Part shown: piece by piece, positions 1 through 9,591 of the stretch
Layout: each line of letters starts with the position of its first letter
Numbering within the stretch: position 1 is the first letter of the stretch
Source of the DNA: an uncultured Chlorobiaceae bacterium
Lineage (GTDB): Bacteria; Bacteroidota; Chlorobiia; Chlorobiales; Chlorobiaceae
Length of the DNA: 37,654 nt
Assembly (NCBI GenBank): GCA_903994635.1
Contig: CAJEXQ010000019.1
Location: forward strand, 1 to 37,654
Direction: 5' to 3'
Position numbers and translations under genes: made by a program
Notes under the pieces: model-generated
The model's input: the letters and a program-made list of their open reading frames with translations, nothing else
Told to the model about the DNA's origin: nothing
Database searches by the model: none

Positions 1-10
1 ATTGTAGAAT

Positions 11-59
11 AAAATGCCTCACTTTATCTTTATTGCTTAAAGATAAAGTGAGGCATTTT
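11..59. terminator. Perfect 22-bp hairpin, probable bidirectional terminator
   Basis: Bases 11-32 are exactly complementary to 38-59 with a 5-base loop. The outer end of the stem is AAAA/TTTT, so each strand reads a GC-containing stem followed by a T run. It could end a gene left of the window on the plus strand and the RidA gene, whose stop lies about 90 bases away, on the minus strand. The perfect symmetry is seen directly; the terminator role is inferred. Confidence 0.8.
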
Positions 60-146
60 CGTTTATTAGTATATTAGATAGCAGATAAATGCAGGATTTT
101 TCAGGAGAAATGAAAAATTTGTAGTAGTAGTTTAGCTGGACTACTA

Positions 147-626
147 TTATAGAATTGGGAATTTACATTGTACTATAAGCTCAATCTCAAGACTTGCACT
201 GAATGGTAATTCAGCAACACCTACTGCACTTCTTGCATGTAAACCATTCTCTCCAAATAGTTCATGAAGCAAAGAAGAAGCACCATCGGCCACAATATGC
301 TGGCTTGAAAACCGGTGATCACTGGCAACATAAAGAGTGAGCTTGACAACTCGCTCAATGCTCGATAGTGTTCCTGTAAGCGATTTAATGGCCGCAAGTC
401 CATTGAGAAGAGCAACCCTGGAGGCATAAGCCGCCTCTTTCATATTGGCATCATTCACCTTGCCTGCCCCCCCGGGCTCTACCAATATACCGTTCCGAAG
501 AGGAAGCTGACCAGAGGTAAAGACCAGATTACCCGCACGCATGGCGGGAGAATAAAGACCGGCCACCAGGGGCAACTGCGGAAGGATGAAGCCTGCCTGG
601 ATAATTTTTTCTTCGATAATACTCAT
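147..626 (-). CDS. RidA/YjgF/UK114 family protein
   Basis: The product is 159 residues, a little longer than classic RidA (~130). RidA proteins are small cytosolic trimers that hydrolyse reactive enamine/imine intermediates released by PLP enzymes. The family pattern is clear: an N-terminal [17 protein letters not shown] segment, a central [10 protein letters not shown] strand, and a C-terminal [10 protein letters not shown] segment whose arginine corresponds to the carboxylate-binding Arg of RidA, followed by a glutamate in LEIELI. It is divergently transcribed from the thiamine operon with about 100 bases between them, which probably holds both promoters. A functional link with PLP- or thiamine-related intermediates is plausible but not shown. 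The longer subfamily may have another substrate, so no symbol is given. Confidence 0.88.
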   Translation of the reverse strand: MSIIEEKIIQAGFILPQLPLVAGLYSPAMRAGNLVFTSGQLPLRNGILVEPGGAGKVNDANMKEAAYASRVALLNGLAAIKSLTGTLSSIERVVKLTLYVASDHRFSSQHIVADGASSLLHELFGENGLHARSAVGVAELPFSASLEIELIVQCKFPIL

Positions 627-724
627 AAATAAAAGGGTAAACGGTTAAAGAAATGCGGTTGATACCTGAAAAATAAAGCCACAAACGATCATCTTGCGGT
701 TGCGGTCAAAATTATTTATAGTCA

Positions 725-1399
725 GTGAGAAATCAAAGCATGTTGATCATTATGGAGCATAATAAATTACCACTCACCCCCCTTCCGCGCATCTTTCTGA
801 TCAGCAGCGGAGAGGAAGATCCTGACCACAGCATACGGCTCACCAGGCAGCTTAGCCTCCTCCCCCGCTCCATCAGTTGCATGGTACAAATTCGGGAAAA
901 ACAGCTTGACTCACGCCAGCTTTTGACGCTGGCGCTGGAGGTGCGCAACATTGAACTGCCTGAAGGCACACTGCTCCTGGTCAATGAGCGGGTCGATATC
1001 GCTCTGGCGGCCTCTCTTGACGGCGTGCATCTGCCCGAAAACGCCTGCTCTCCCGATAAACTTCGCCCTGTTGCTCCGAAATTAATCTTTGGCTGCAGTG
1101 TACACTCGCAAAAATCACTGCGTTTGGCAGAAGAATCGGAGGCCGATTATCTGCTTTTTGGCCCAGTTTTTGACACCCCGTCAAAACGCAGATACGGAGC
1201 GCCCCAGGGGCTTGTACGGCTTGGAGAGCTTTGCCGAACCACCACACTTCCTGTTTTTGCCCTTGGCGGCATAACTCCAGAAAACGCATCACGCTGCATG
1301 GGCGAAGGCGCTTACGGCATTGCTGCTCTCTCAATTTTTCAGGATCCATCCCAATTTGTTGAAACCATAGAACAATTTTACCACATTGTATTCCCATGA
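725..1399 (+). CDS. ThiE/TenI-like TIM-barrel protein (first of a tandem pair)
   Basis: The product is up to 224 residues with a thiamine-phosphate-synthase fold. Family motifs appear in order: QIREK (phosphate/pyrimidine site region), NERVDIA, DGVHLPE, CSVHS, DYLLFGPVFDT and the C-terminal phosphate-binding VFALGGI. It departs from canonical ThiE (NDR to NER, HLGQxD to HLPEN, STH to SVH), so it may be a TenI-type aminase/isomerase or a divergent synthase rather than the main ThiE. The furthest upstream start is a GTG at 725; in-frame ATGs at 740 and 752 are alternatives and none has a strong ribosome site. It overlaps the next gene by ATGA, so translation is probably coupled. No TPP riboswitch is visible upstream. 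Confidence 0.82.
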   Translation: MRNQSMLIIMEHNKLPLTPLPRIFLISSGEEDPDHSIRLTRQLSLLPRSISCMVQIREKQLDSRQLLTLALEVRNIELPEGTLLLVNERVDIALAASLDGVHLPENACSPDKLRPVAPKLIFGCSVHSQKSLRLAEESEADYLLFGPVFDTPSKRRYGAPQGLVRLGELCRTTTLPVFALGGITPENASRCMGEGAYGIAALSIFQDPSQFVETIEQFYHIVFP

Positions 1400-2019
1400 T
1401 TCCCTTTCTTCCTTTTCTCTGCGTCATCACCGATAAAGCTCTATGCCCCGTTTCCCTTGCCGAAAAGGCTCTTGAAGGAGGCGCTGCCATGATCCAGCTC
1501 AGGCATAAAAGCGCATCCGGAGGTCAGCTTTTCTCATGGGCAATTGAAATCGTCAACTGTTGCAAGAGATACAATGCGCTCTGTATCATCAACGACCGTG
1601 TGGACATTGCAATGGCAAGCAAAGCCGATGGCGTGCACCTCGGCCAACAGGATATGCCTGCTACTGTAGCGCGAAAAATAATGGGTAAAAACACTATTAT
1701 CGGAGTTTCAACCTCCTCGATTGAAGAGGCAATACTGGCAGAAAAAGATGGGGCCGACTATATCGGGTTCGGCCATATCTATCCCACCTTGTCCAAAGAG
1801 AAGGGGCACTCGCCTCTTGGCCCCGAAGCTCTGCAAGAGGTTTCAAAACTGATTTCACTGCCAATTGTCGCTATTGGAGGTATCAGCCTCGACAACGCAG
1901 CATCACTTATCTCCTGTGGTGCGTCAGGCGTGGCTGTTATTTCAGCGGTCAGCAGAGCGGTTGATCCCTCCCGGGCCGCACAAATGCTTGTTTCCGCCAT
2001 AAAAAAGAGAAATTCATGA
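1396..2019 (+). CDS. thiE: Thiamine-phosphate synthase
   Basis: The product is 207 residues, the usual ThiE length. ThiE joins 4-amino-2-methyl-5-hydroxymethylpyrimidine diphosphate with the thiazole phosphate carboxylate to make thiamine phosphate in the cytosol. The canonical motifs are present: MIQLRHK near the N-terminus, INDRVDIA, ADGVHLGQQDMP, IGVSTSS, YIGFGHIYPT, and the phosphate loop VAIGGIS followed by GVAVISA. It overlaps the genes on either side by 4 bases (ATGA), so the operon is read as one coupled unit with the ThiE/TenI-like gene and thiD. Compared with its upstream neighbour this copy keeps the expected active-site residues and is the better candidate for the biosynthetic enzyme. 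Confidence 0.93.
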   Translation: MIPFLPFLCVITDKALCPVSLAEKALEGGAAMIQLRHKSASGGQLFSWAIEIVNCCKRYNALCIINDRVDIAMASKADGVHLGQQDMPATVARKIMGKNTIIGVSTSSIEEAILAEKDGADYIGFGHIYPTLSKEKGHSPLGPEALQEVSKLISLPIVAIGGISLDNAASLISCGASGVAVISAVSRAVDPSRAAQMLVSAIKKRNS

Positions 2020-2831
2020 AAAAAACCTATACCACCGTTCTCACTATTGCCGGTTCTGATGGCAGCGGCGGAGCCGGGATTCAGGCGGACATCAAAACGT
2101 TTGCCGCCCTCGAATGTTACGGATTATCGGTCATAACCGTCCTTACAGCCCAGAATACCAAGGGGGTCACTGCTCTCTACCCCATGTCCAAAAAATGCGT
2201 TACCGGGCAGTTTCGAGCTCTTGCTTCCGATATGGCAATCGATGCGGTAAAAATCGGGATGCTGGGAAACGCCAACATTATCAAAGCTCTTGCTGCCTTG
2301 CTGAAAGAGCTGAAAGGAAATCCGCCAGTCATTCTGGACACCATTCTCGCCTCTTCCGGCGGAGTCACTCTTCTTCCACCGGAGGCCATCCACCTGATGA
2401 AGGAAAAGCTCTTTCCTCTTGCGTCACTGATTACCCCAAATCTGCCGGAAACTGCTCTGCTGTTGGGTATGAAATATCCCCCAAAAACTCCTGAAGCCAT
2501 AGAAAAAGCGGCAACAAGGCTGCTTGAAACCGGCGCAACGTCAGTACTTGTGAAGGGAGGGCATGGAGAGGGAGAAGAGTGCTACGACTGCCTGCTGCAT
2601 GAAAATCACTATTTCTGGTTCAGCTCGAAAAAAATCAACAGCAGCAACACTCATGGAACTGGATGCACTCTCTCGTCGGCCATTGCGGCATTCATGGCAA
2701 AAGGATTGACAATTGAGTGTGCTGCAAGAGAGGCAAAATCTTATGTTGATAGAGCCTTGCAGGCAGGAGCAGAGTACCGTCTCGGGAATGGAAACGGCCC
2801 ATTGCACCATTTTTGCCAGCAGTGGAGATAA
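2016..2831 (+). CDS. thiD: Hydroxymethylpyrimidine (phosphate) kinase
   Basis: The product is 271 residues of the ribokinase-fold PfkB superfamily. ThiD phosphorylates HMP and HMP phosphate to HMP diphosphate, the pyrimidine substrate of ThiE. Visible signatures are the N-terminal AGSDGSGGAGIQADIKT glycine-rich site, the YGLSVITVLTAQNT segment, PVILDTILASSGG, and the C-terminal catalytic loop HGTGCTLSSAIAA with its aspartate/anion-hole region. It starts inside the thiE stop (ATGA) and ends two bases before the convergent UDP-glucose dehydrogenase gene. There is no room for a separate terminator, so the two transcripts must overlap or read into each other. Confidence 0.94.
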   Translation: MKKTYTTVLTIAGSDGSGGAGIQADIKTFAALECYGLSVITVLTAQNTKGVTALYPMSKKCVTGQFRALASDMAIDAVKIGMLGNANIIKALAALLKELKGNPPVILDTILASSGGVTLLPPEAIHLMKEKLFPLASLITPNLPETALLLGMKYPPKTPEAIEKAATRLLETGATSVLVKGGHGEGEECYDCLLHENHYFWFSSKKINSSNTHGTGCTLSSAIAAFMAKGLTIECAAREAKSYVDRALQAGAEYRLGNGNGPLHHFCQQWR

Positions 2832-2832
2832 G

Positions 2833-4170
2833 CTATTGCACTCCTCTTGGTTGGCGACCTATTGAGTAATAGGTAAACCCTGACTGCTCCATAAACTCAG
2901 GGCTGTAGATATTTCGGCCATCAAAAACAACCGGATGGCTAAGCTCTTTTTTAATCATCTCAAAATCGGGGCTGCGGAAGAGAAGCCACTCGGTCAGCAC
3001 AACAAGGGCATTGGAACCTCTCACTGCATCTTCCGGATTTGCGGCATAAAAAATTTCGTCACATGCACCGTAAATTTTTCGCACCTCAGCCATTGCAACC
3101 GGATCATAGACTCTCACCCTTCCCCCCTCTTTCAGAATCTCTTCAATAACCCTGCGGCTCGGAGCCTCTCGCATATCATCGGTATTAGGCTTGAAGGCAA
3201 GCCCCCAGATTGCAAAAACCTGACCATCAATATTGCCACTGAAATGGCCTCTTATCTTTCTGACGATTGTGCTTTTCTGGTCATGATTGACCGCCTCAAC
3301 AGCCTGCAAAATCCGTGAATGGTAGCCATGCTTGTGGGCGGTTCTTTCGAGCGCCTGCACATCCTTGGGAAAACAGGAGCCACCATAACCAACTCCTGGA
3401 TAAATAAACGAAAAACCAATCCTTGAGTCCGATCCGATACCTCTCCGCACAGCCTCAACATCGGCACCGACCCGTTCTGCAATGTTGGCTATCTCGTTCA
3501 TAAAGCTGATTTTTGTGGCAAGCATGGCGTTTGCGGCATACTTGGTAAGCTCGGCGGAACGAACATCCATGGAGATAAAACGCTCATGACTGCGATTAAA
3601 GGGGGAGTAGAGAAAGCGGAGCAACTCTTTGGTTCGCGGATCATCAACACCCACAATAATGCGTTCCGGTTTCATGAAATCATTAACCGCATCGCCCTCT
3701 TTGAGAAACTCGGGATTTGAAACAACATCAAAATCAATAGCAACCTTCCGTTCGGCAAGAACCAACGAAATTTTTTCCCTTACAAGGTCTGCTGTACCCA
3801 CCGGTACTGTCGATTTATTGATAACAACCCGGTACTCCTGCATAAACGAGCCAATACTTTCGGCCACACTGATAACATGGCGCAAGTCTGCCGATCCATC
3901 TTCATCAGGAGGCGTGCCAACGGCAATAATCTGGTAGAGTCCAAACTCAACCCCTTCCTGGATATTTGTGGTAAAAGCCAACCTTCCTTGCTTCATGTTC
4001 TCCAAAACAATCTCTTCAAGACCAGGCTCATGGATCGGAATCCTACCCTCCTTGAGACTTTCAATCTTCTTCTGATCTATATCAACGCACAAGACATCGT
4101 TGCCAACCTCAGCAAAACAGGCTCCTGTTACAAGACCGACATAACCCGATCCAAATATGGTAATCTTCAT
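2833..4170 (-). CDS. ugd: UDP-glucose 6-dehydrogenase
   Basis: The product is 445 residues, typical of bacterial Ugd/TuaD. It oxidises UDP-glucose twice with NAD+ to UDP-glucuronate for surface polysaccharide. The N-terminus carries the Rossmann motif [17 protein letters not shown]. The middle has the substrate segment [20 protein letters not shown], and the catalytic cysteine lies in [10 protein letters not shown] at about residue 266. The C-terminal UDP-binding domain includes [18 protein letters not shown]. It is the last gene of a five-gene minus-strand run and starts 14 bases after the lipoprotein gene. A UDP-glucuronate epimerase about 25 kb away (29401-30414) could use its product. Confidence 0.95.
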   Translation of the reverse strand: MKITIFGSGYVGLVTGACFAEVGNDVLCVDIDQKKIESLKEGRIPIHEPGLEEIVLENMKQGRLAFTTNIQEGVEFGLYQIIAVGTPPDEDGSADLRHVISVAESIGSFMQEYRVVINKSTVPVGTADLVREKISLVLAERKVAIDFDVVSNPEFLKEGDAVNDFMKPERIIVGVDDPRTKELLRFLYSPFNRSHERFISMDVRSAELTKYAANAMLATKISFMNEIANIAERVGADVEAVRRGIGSDSRIGFSFIYPGVGYGGSCFPKDVQALERTAHKHGYHSRILQAVEAVNHDQKSTIVRKIRGHFSGNIDGQVFAIWGLAFKPNTDDMREAPSRRVIEEILKEGGRVRVYDPVAMAEVRKIYGACDEIFYAANPEDAVRGSNALVVLTEWLLFRSPDFEMIKKELSHPVVFDGRNIYSPEFMEQSGFTYYSIGRQPRGVQ

Positions 4171-4184
4171 TATTGCCCTTTTTT

Positions 4185-5033
4185 CTATTCCGTAACAATC
4201 ACCAGACAGCGAGATTTTTGCCAGAAGGCGTTCCCATCGCGGATGAGAAGCAACGACGAGGTTTTTCCTCCAACAAGTTCATAAGAACCTGCTGTATGTG
4301 GTGTTATAATCTTCAAACTTTTCAGTGGCTTGTCAAAAAAGAGATCTCTCGTCTCCATCATATCAACCTTTTTAAAAAGCTTCACATTAAAATCTGAAGC
4401 AAGACGGTACTCTCTCCCAAAAAGCTTTTCAAGAGGATTAATCGAGACAAGAATACCCTTTGAAACAAGTTCATTAAAGGTACCGGTGATGTAGTAGACC
4501 GTATAGAGCTGTACCTCCTGATCCTGAATATACTCGTCGAGTACATCGACGGTAGCCATAAGCGAAGAGAGCTGCTTGTTCAGTTTCTGAACATGCCCTT
4601 TGAGCGTATTGACCTCGCCATCCTTGGTGTTTATGGCAAGTTGCAACTCCGATACGAGCCTGTCAAGAGATTCCACGCGATAAGTTGACGAGCGGTTCTC
4701 CGCCTCAAGCTTGCGAACAAGATTTTTGCTTGCCACCAGCGTAGAATCAATAAATCGGATACTGGCAGCAATATCCTTGCCAATCTGCTCTACATCCCGA
4801 CTCTCTTTTCCCTCTATTCCGGATGAAAGACGCTCAACAACTGCCTCTTTCTGCTGAATCCGTCCAAGATTTTTCTGTACCTGGGCAAGAATTGCCATCA
4901 TGGACTCTATATGCGCCTGCTGCGGGTCGAGCTTTTGCTTTTCCGGAGTGCATGAGGAGAGAAGAAAAATAAATGCGATAAAAACTACCCCGGCAACCCT
5001 GAATCGGCTATCCTTCACAGCCATTGGATCCAT
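4185..5033 (-). CDS. Coiled-coil lipoprotein of unknown function
   Basis: The product is 282 residues. A short basic N-terminus and a hydrophobic stretch end in LLSSC, a lipobox with the acylated cysteine at residue 28, so the mature protein should be membrane-anchored in the periplasm. Residues ~35-155 are rich in heptad-like charged and leucine positions (for example [12 protein letters not shown] and [20 protein letters not shown]), suggesting a long coiled coil. The C-terminal half looks globular. The chosen start has a GAGGGGG ribosome site about 8 bases upstream and lies inside the end of the hydrolase gene (19-base overlap). The family is not recognised. Co-transcription with ugd hints at an envelope role, but that is inference. 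Confidence 0.8.
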   Translation of the reverse strand: MDPMAVKDSRFRVAGVVFIAFIFLLSSCTPEKQKLDPQQAHIESMMAILAQVQKNLGRIQQKEAVVERLSSGIEGKESRDVEQIGKDIAASIRFIDSTLVASKNLVRKLEAENRSSTYRVESLDRLVSELQLAINTKDGEVNTLKGHVQKLNKQLSSLMATVDVLDEYIQDQEVQLYTVYYITGTFNELVSKGILVSINPLEKLFGREYRLASDFNVKLFKKVDMMETRDLFFDKPLKSLKIITPHTAGSYELVGGKTSSLLLIRDGNAFWQKSRCLVIVTE

Positions 5034-5719
5034 TGTTCAACCCCCTCTTTTGTGCCATACCATCGGGTATGGGGTGTTGGAAGATGTCCTGCATCTGGAA
5101 TAGTAACATTTTCAGCACCCTCAAGAAAACAGCTTTTTGCAGGCACAACCCCGTCGCCAGCCACATTGCCATCATCATGAACGTTTTCATAAAATTTGAA
5201 ACACACTTTTTCGATAGAGCTCCCGTGAGGATTGCCATAATACTTATCGCTGACGACAGAAACAACTGGATAATGCCTAAAAAAATTTGCACCCAGGTGG
5301 CTGAAGATAAAATCTCTCTTTCTCTTCGCATAATACTCATGGGTATGGAATGGGGTGCCGAGGGTAATCAACTTGCCAATGCGCCTCCCTGGATGATAAA
5401 GATCACCCTGGAAAGGTTGTCCGAGCAGATAGATCATTGCGACAGTACCTCCACCGCTATGGGCAACAAGCGTTATCGGTTCTCCGGGAAATTTTTTTCC
5501 CATCTCATGGACTGCGCGATCAATTTTTTTCATAACCCGGTTTGTGGATCTTTCGGGCGAAGGAGGAAAACCAATCCAGTCAAGAAGAGAGAGTGGCACA
5601 ATTGCAACTCTCTCCTTCGGGATAAAGAGTGCAAGCGCCTCTTTCATAGAGTCATACAGTGTATCCCAGAAAAGAACGCCAGGAATGATCACTACAGGAT
5701 TTTGCGGTATATCCATCAT
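5015..5719 (-). CDS. Lipase-like alpha/beta-hydrolase
   Basis: The product is 234 residues with an alpha/beta-hydrolase pattern. An oxyanion-side strand is followed by [10 protein letters not shown], the nucleophile elbow is VAHSGGG with Ser about residue 88, [12 protein letters not shown] follows, a candidate acid Asp lies in AGDGVVP (~189), and the catalytic His is in DAGHLPTPH (~212). The nucleophile elbow is A-H-S-G-G rather than the usual G-x-S-x-G, a common variation in triacylglycerol-lipase-like esterases. No signal peptide is seen, so a cytosolic ester or lipid hydrolase is likely; the substrate is unknown. It lies between pepA (40 bases upstream) and the lipoprotein gene, which it overlaps. 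Confidence 0.82.
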   Translation of the reverse strand: MMDIPQNPVVIIPGVLFWDTLYDSMKEALALFIPKERVAIVPLSLLDWIGFPPSPERSTNRVMKKIDRAVHEMGKKFPGEPITLVAHSGGGTVAMIYLLGQPFQGDLYHPGRRIGKLITLGTPFHTHEYYAKRKRDFIFSHLGANFFRHYPVVSVVSDKYYGNPHGSSIEKVCFKFYENVHDDGNVAGDGVVPAKSCFLEGAENVTIPDAGHLPTPHTRWYGTKEGVEQWIQWL

Positions 5720-5759
5720 GATTTCAGATTGAAGATCTACTCTGGAATACTTGAACTTA

Positions 5760-7271
5760 TCAAGACCATTTTTTCAGCAACTCAACAAGCAGGCCAACCC
5801 CGAAACCAGTCCCCCCGTTCACCTTTCCGGCGCCTTTCGGAGTAAATGACGGTCCTGCAATATCAATATGAGCCCAGTTTTCATGCCCATCAATGAATTT
5901 TTCAAGGAATTTTGCAGCAGTAATCGATCCAGCGCCACGCCCTCCGGTATTGTTGAGATCGGCAACATCAGACTTTATCTGTTCATCATAGAGATCCCAA
6001 AGCGGCATGCGCCATACCTTTTCACCCGACTGTTCTCCTGCCCGAAAAATTTTATCGGCCAAGGTATCATTATTGCTGAACAGAGCGGCAACAGGGTAGC
6101 CAAGTGCAACAATGCAGGCGCCAGTCAGCGTCGCAACATCAACAATCACATCGGGGTTGTACTTCTCTTTTGCATAAGTCAATGCGTCAGCCAGAATCAA
6201 TCGCCCTTCTGCATCAGTGTTGCTCACCTCAACAGTGATTCCCGAATAGGTGGTAATAACATCACCAGGCTGCGTTGCAGTCCCGCTCGGCATATTATCT
6301 GTAGCTGGAATCAAGCCGATAACATGCACAGGAAGCCCAAGACGAGCCGCAGCCTCAACGGCACCCAACACACTGGCAGCGCCAGACATATCAGACTTCA
6401 TCTCCCCCATATTTTCAGAAGGCTTGATAGAAATACCACCGGAATCGAAGGTAACCGCCTTGCCGACAAGGGCAACAACAACGTTGGTTTTACCTTTTGG
6501 CTTATAGTCAAGCACCGTAAAGGTCGGAGGATGATCGCTTCCCTTGTTTACCGCAAGCAGCCCACCCATGCCAAGCGCCTCTATCTCCTTTTTATGAAAG
6601 ACCGTTACCTCGTACCCATATTTTTTGCCTGACTCCTCTGCCGCTTTTGCAATATCCACAGCATGCAAAAAATTTCCGGGAAGATTGACCAGATCCCTGG
6701 CCATCTTTTTACATGAACCAACTATTTTACCTCCGGCAACACCCCTCTCCACCTCCTCGAAAACGGATGAATCAACGACCACAAGAAGCTCAGCAATCTT
6801 CTTCAGTTTTTCACCAGAGCCCTTTTTATCAAGCTTTCCGCTTTTCAGGCGATCAAACCGGTAAGAACCAACGAAACAGCCCTCGACAAGGGTTGCGGCC
6901 ATAGTTGCAACACTTTGACCTGAAACTGCGGAAAGAGTCTCAATACAGGAACAATCCACAGCCACTTTTTCGATCTTCAAATCCACAGCTTTTGAGGCAA
7001 AAGAGATTGCCGCCTTACGCCACTCCTCAATCGTCTTCCCCTCTCCAATGCCGAGCAGGGCGAATCTTGGCGCAGAATACCCTCCAGTGCCACCATACAA
7101 TACAACAACCTCGCCCGCCTCAGCCTTAAAGTCTTTCAATACCTGCTGATCAATCCCGATTGCATCAAGGGTTTTTCCTGCCTCTTTTTTCAGTTCTACA
7201 CTGCTGAATGGCAGCACAAGCAAATCAGTGGCAATACTACGCAGATCACTTTTTGTTACAATTATTTTCAT
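5760..7271 (-). CDS. pepA: Cytosol (leucyl) aminopeptidase
   Basis: The product is 503 residues, the usual length of M17 aminopeptidases. These hexameric two-metal enzymes remove N-terminal residues from peptides. The catalytic domain is intact: [16 protein letters not shown] supplies metal-binding Lys271 and Asp276 and catalytic Lys283, MKSDMSGAA supplies Asp294, and [14 protein letters not shown] supplies Asp353, Glu355 and catalytic Arg357. The metal-site segment reads GKA where most members have GKG, a mild change. The N-terminal domain is weakly conserved, as usual. The gene follows the DHH phosphoesterase by 26 bases and precedes the hydrolase by 40, in one minus-strand run. Confidence 0.95.
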   Translation of the reverse strand: MKIIVTKSDLRSIATDLLVLPFSSVELKKEAGKTLDAIGIDQQVLKDFKAEAGEVVVLYGGTGGYSAPRFALLGIGEGKTIEEWRKAAISFASKAVDLKIEKVAVDCSCIETLSAVSGQSVATMAATLVEGCFVGSYRFDRLKSGKLDKKGSGEKLKKIAELLVVVDSSVFEEVERGVAGGKIVGSCKKMARDLVNLPGNFLHAVDIAKAAEESGKKYGYEVTVFHKKEIEALGMGGLLAVNKGSDHPPTFTVLDYKPKGKTNVVVALVGKAVTFDSGGISIKPSENMGEMKSDMSGAASVLGAVEAAARLGLPVHVIGLIPATDNMPSGTATQPGDVITTYSGITVEVSNTDAEGRLILADALTYAKEKYNPDVIVDVATLTGACIVALGYPVAALFSNNDTLADKIFRAGEQSGEKVWRMPLWDLYDEQIKSDVADLNNTGGRGAGSITAAKFLEKFIDGHENWAHIDIAGPSFTPKGAGKVNGGTGFGVGLLVELLKKWS

Positions 7272-7297
7272 GGCACAATACAGTCAATTTTAACGTA

Positions 7298-8398
7298 TTA
7301 AATTATTGGTGATTCCGCGTTATAATCACGAAGAAAAAGTCTCACATCTTCCAGCAATATCTTCTGAGCCTTGTCGGAAGAGAACTGAAAGAGACATCCC
7401 GCAGCATTCATGTGACCGCCTCCCCCGTATTTTTTTGCCAACTGGTTGACATAAATATTTCCGCGTGATCTGAAACTCGCCTTGGTTCTGCCATCCTGCA
7501 TCTCAACCATCAGCACGGCAATACGCACAGAAGGGACACTCAAAAGATAGTGTACGATAAGATCGGTATCAAACAGTTTGCTTTCAGTCGCCTTTATCAT
7601 CTCCTGTGATATAAAGAGCCACGATATTTCGCCATTATCCAGAATGGTAATTGCGCTCAGGGCCGCACCAAGAAGTTTGAGCGCATTGGGTGTCAGAGAG
7701 TTATAAATAGTGTCATAAATTTCAGCAGAATCAGCTCCCTTGCTAACAAGGTCTCCAGCAAGCCGGTAGACGTAGGGTGATGTTTTTGGAAACCGGAACG
7801 ATCCAGTATCTGTCATAACAGCAACATAAAGCGCTTCTGCAACTTCCGGAGTGAAGAGATCTCGACCCAGCCGCTCCTGAAGTGCAGAAATAAGACCATA
7901 AACAAGCTCACCGGTCGATGAAGCATAATTTTCGCACACCATGACATCGGTAAAATCTGCCGGTTCAAGATGATGATCAACACAGACAAGTTTCAGGCTT
8001 CCAAGTTCCCTCGAAAAACTCACATGAGGCCAGAGCGAACCCATTCTATCCTTTAAATTGGCATCAAGCAGCACAACAACGTCGCAAAGAGAGAGTTCCT
8101 GAATCGCCTCCTCACTCTTGTTATCGAAAAGAGCCATGGGATACAACCGCTTGAGAAACTGATAGTTAGGAGGGACTTCTGTCGGATTGACGATGGAGAC
8201 CTCCTTGCCGAGTGCCTTGAGCACTCTGGCAAGGGCAACCTCACTGCCAAGCCCGTCACCATCAGAATTTTCATGGGTTGTAAGAACAAAATGCTGACCT
8301 TCAAGCAGCACGTCGATGACCGGAGACCATTCCACGGTAGTAAGCGTCCGACCATACTCTGATACTATCATTAGTTGGTTATAACTGTTATAATGCAT
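7298..8398 (-). CDS. DHH/DHHA1 phosphoesterase (NrnA-like nanoRNase/pAp phosphatase)
   Basis: The product is 366 residues. The DHH domain shows THENSDGDGLGSE (motif I, with SDGDGLGS replacing the commoner PDxDxxGS), VVLLDANL (motif II), VCVDHH (the DHH signature) and a downstream GSFRF segment. The DHHA1 domain shows the substrate-binding glycine loop GGGGHMNAAGC. Proteins of this layout (NrnA, pGpG/nanoRNA hydrolases) degrade short oligoribonucleotides or pAp in the cytosol using Mn2+. It is the first gene of the minus-strand run ending at ugd and diverges from rlmN across 89 bases. The first ATG is used; ATG at codon 10 is an alternative. Confidence 0.9.
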   Translation of the reverse strand: MHYNSYNQLMIVSEYGRTLTTVEWSPVIDVLLEGQHFVLTTHENSDGDGLGSEVALARVLKALGKEVSIVNPTEVPPNYQFLKRLYPMALFDNKSEEAIQELSLCDVVVLLDANLKDRMGSLWPHVSFSRELGSLKLVCVDHHLEPADFTDVMVCENYASSTGELVYGLISALQERLGRDLFTPEVAEALYVAVMTDTGSFRFPKTSPYVYRLAGDLVSKGADSAEIYDTIYNSLTPNALKLLGAALSAITILDNGEISWLFISQEMIKATESKLFDTDLIVHYLLSVPSVRIAVLMVEMQDGRTKASFRSRGNIYVNQLAKKYGGGGHMNAAGCLFQFSSDKAQKILLEDVRLFLRDYNAESPII

Positions 8399-8487
8399 AA
8401 AACTGAATTTATGCTTTTTTCACCGTTTTATATAATATTCAAGGCAAGCTTCCTTTTTTTTCCATAAACCACTCCGACCCCATTTCA

Positions 8488-9570
8488 ATGACCACTCCGC
8501 TCCCAAACATCATGGATCTTACCCTCAAGGAACTTCAGCAATCCATGAGTTTACTGGGAGAGCCCTCCTTCAGGGCCACCCAGATACACCAGTGGCTTTT
8601 CAGCCACCATGCAACAAGCTTTGACAACATGACCATTCTCGCTCTTGCATTACGCACAAAACTGTCGGAAACATTTACCATTTTCCGTCCAGAGGTGGTT
8701 GAACGATATGAAAGCTTCGACGAGGCATGCGACCATCGAACAGAAAAAATCCTGCTTAAACTCTCTGATAATAATCTGGTGGAAAGCGTCCTTATTCCCT
8801 CAGAAGAAAGAATGACTGCCTGCGTCTCATCACAAGTCGGATGCCCGTTTCAATGCTCTTTCTGTGCAACTGGCAAAATGGGACTGCGGCGCAACCTTAG
8901 CGCTGGCGAAATTACTGAACAAGTGTACGCTCTCAACAATATGGTCTCGGCAAAAGAACCAGGCCGCACTATCACCAATATTGTTTTCATGGGCATGGGA
9001 GAACCGCTGCTGAACACCGACAACATTATAGAGGCCATAGAAACCCTCGGCACAAGAAATTACCGCTTCTCTCTTTCGCAGAGAAAAGTAACCATTTCGA
9101 CGGTCGGAGTAATCCCGGAAATTCAGAGAATCGCGAAATCAGGGTTAAAAACGAAACTTGCGGTCTCACTTCACTCCGCCGATCAGCAGAAACGCGAGTC
9201 ACTCATGCCCATTGCAGCCAAGCAATACCCATTGAAAGATCTCGGAAAATCGCTTGCGGAATACACAGCTTCAACAGGCATACCGGTTACCATCGTCTAC
9301 ATGCTCCTCAAAGGGATCAATGACTCTCTGGACGATGCAAAAACGCTTGCACGATTTTCCAGAAGCTTTTTATGCAAAATAAATTTGATTGATTACAATT
9401 CAATCATTAATATGAACCTCAGGCCTGTTACTAGTGCAGCGAGGGAGCTCTTCCAGCAATACCTTGTCAATGCAGGACTGCACGTTACGGTCAGAAAAAG
9501 TTATGGAACAACCATTAATGCGGCATGTGGCCAACTCGCAACGCCCAGCTTACATGCTGCACAGCGATAA
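8488..9570 (+). CDS. rlmN: Dual-specificity 23S rRNA/tRNA adenine-C2 methyltransferase
   Basis: The product is 360 residues and belongs to the radical-SAM RlmN/Cfr family, which methylates C2 of A2503 in 23S rRNA and A37 in some tRNAs. The 4Fe-4S motif CxxxCxxC is at Cys119, Cys123 and Cys126 (GCPFQCSFCATG). The C-terminal catalytic cysteine is in INAACGQL (about 347). SAM-binding GMGEPLLN and the LAVSLHSADQ segment are also present. The start ATG lies just after the divergent promoter region shared with the DHH gene. The next gene begins 21 bases downstream, so the two may be co-transcribed. Confidence 0.95.
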   Translation: MTTPLPNIMDLTLKELQQSMSLLGEPSFRATQIHQWLFSHHATSFDNMTILALALRTKLSETFTIFRPEVVERYESFDEACDHRTEKILLKLSDNNLVESVLIPSEERMTACVSSQVGCPFQCSFCATGKMGLRRNLSAGEITEQVYALNNMVSAKEPGRTITNIVFMGMGEPLLNTDNIIEAIETLGTRNYRFSLSQRKVTISTVGVIPEIQRIAKSGLKTKLAVSLHSADQQKRESLMPIAAKQYPLKDLGKSLAEYTASTGIPVTIVYMLLKGINDSLDDAKTLARFSRSFLCKINLIDYNSIINMNLRPVTSAARELFQQYLVNAGLHVTVRKSYGTTINAACGQLATPSLHAAQR

Positions 9571-9591
9571 TCTCCAACAGTTTCAACAATC

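Noticed and set aside
627..760. TPP riboswitch before the thiamine operon
   Set aside because: A GATACCTGAAA-like string occurs, but the paired CTGAGA element and P1 stem are missing, and the leader is short.
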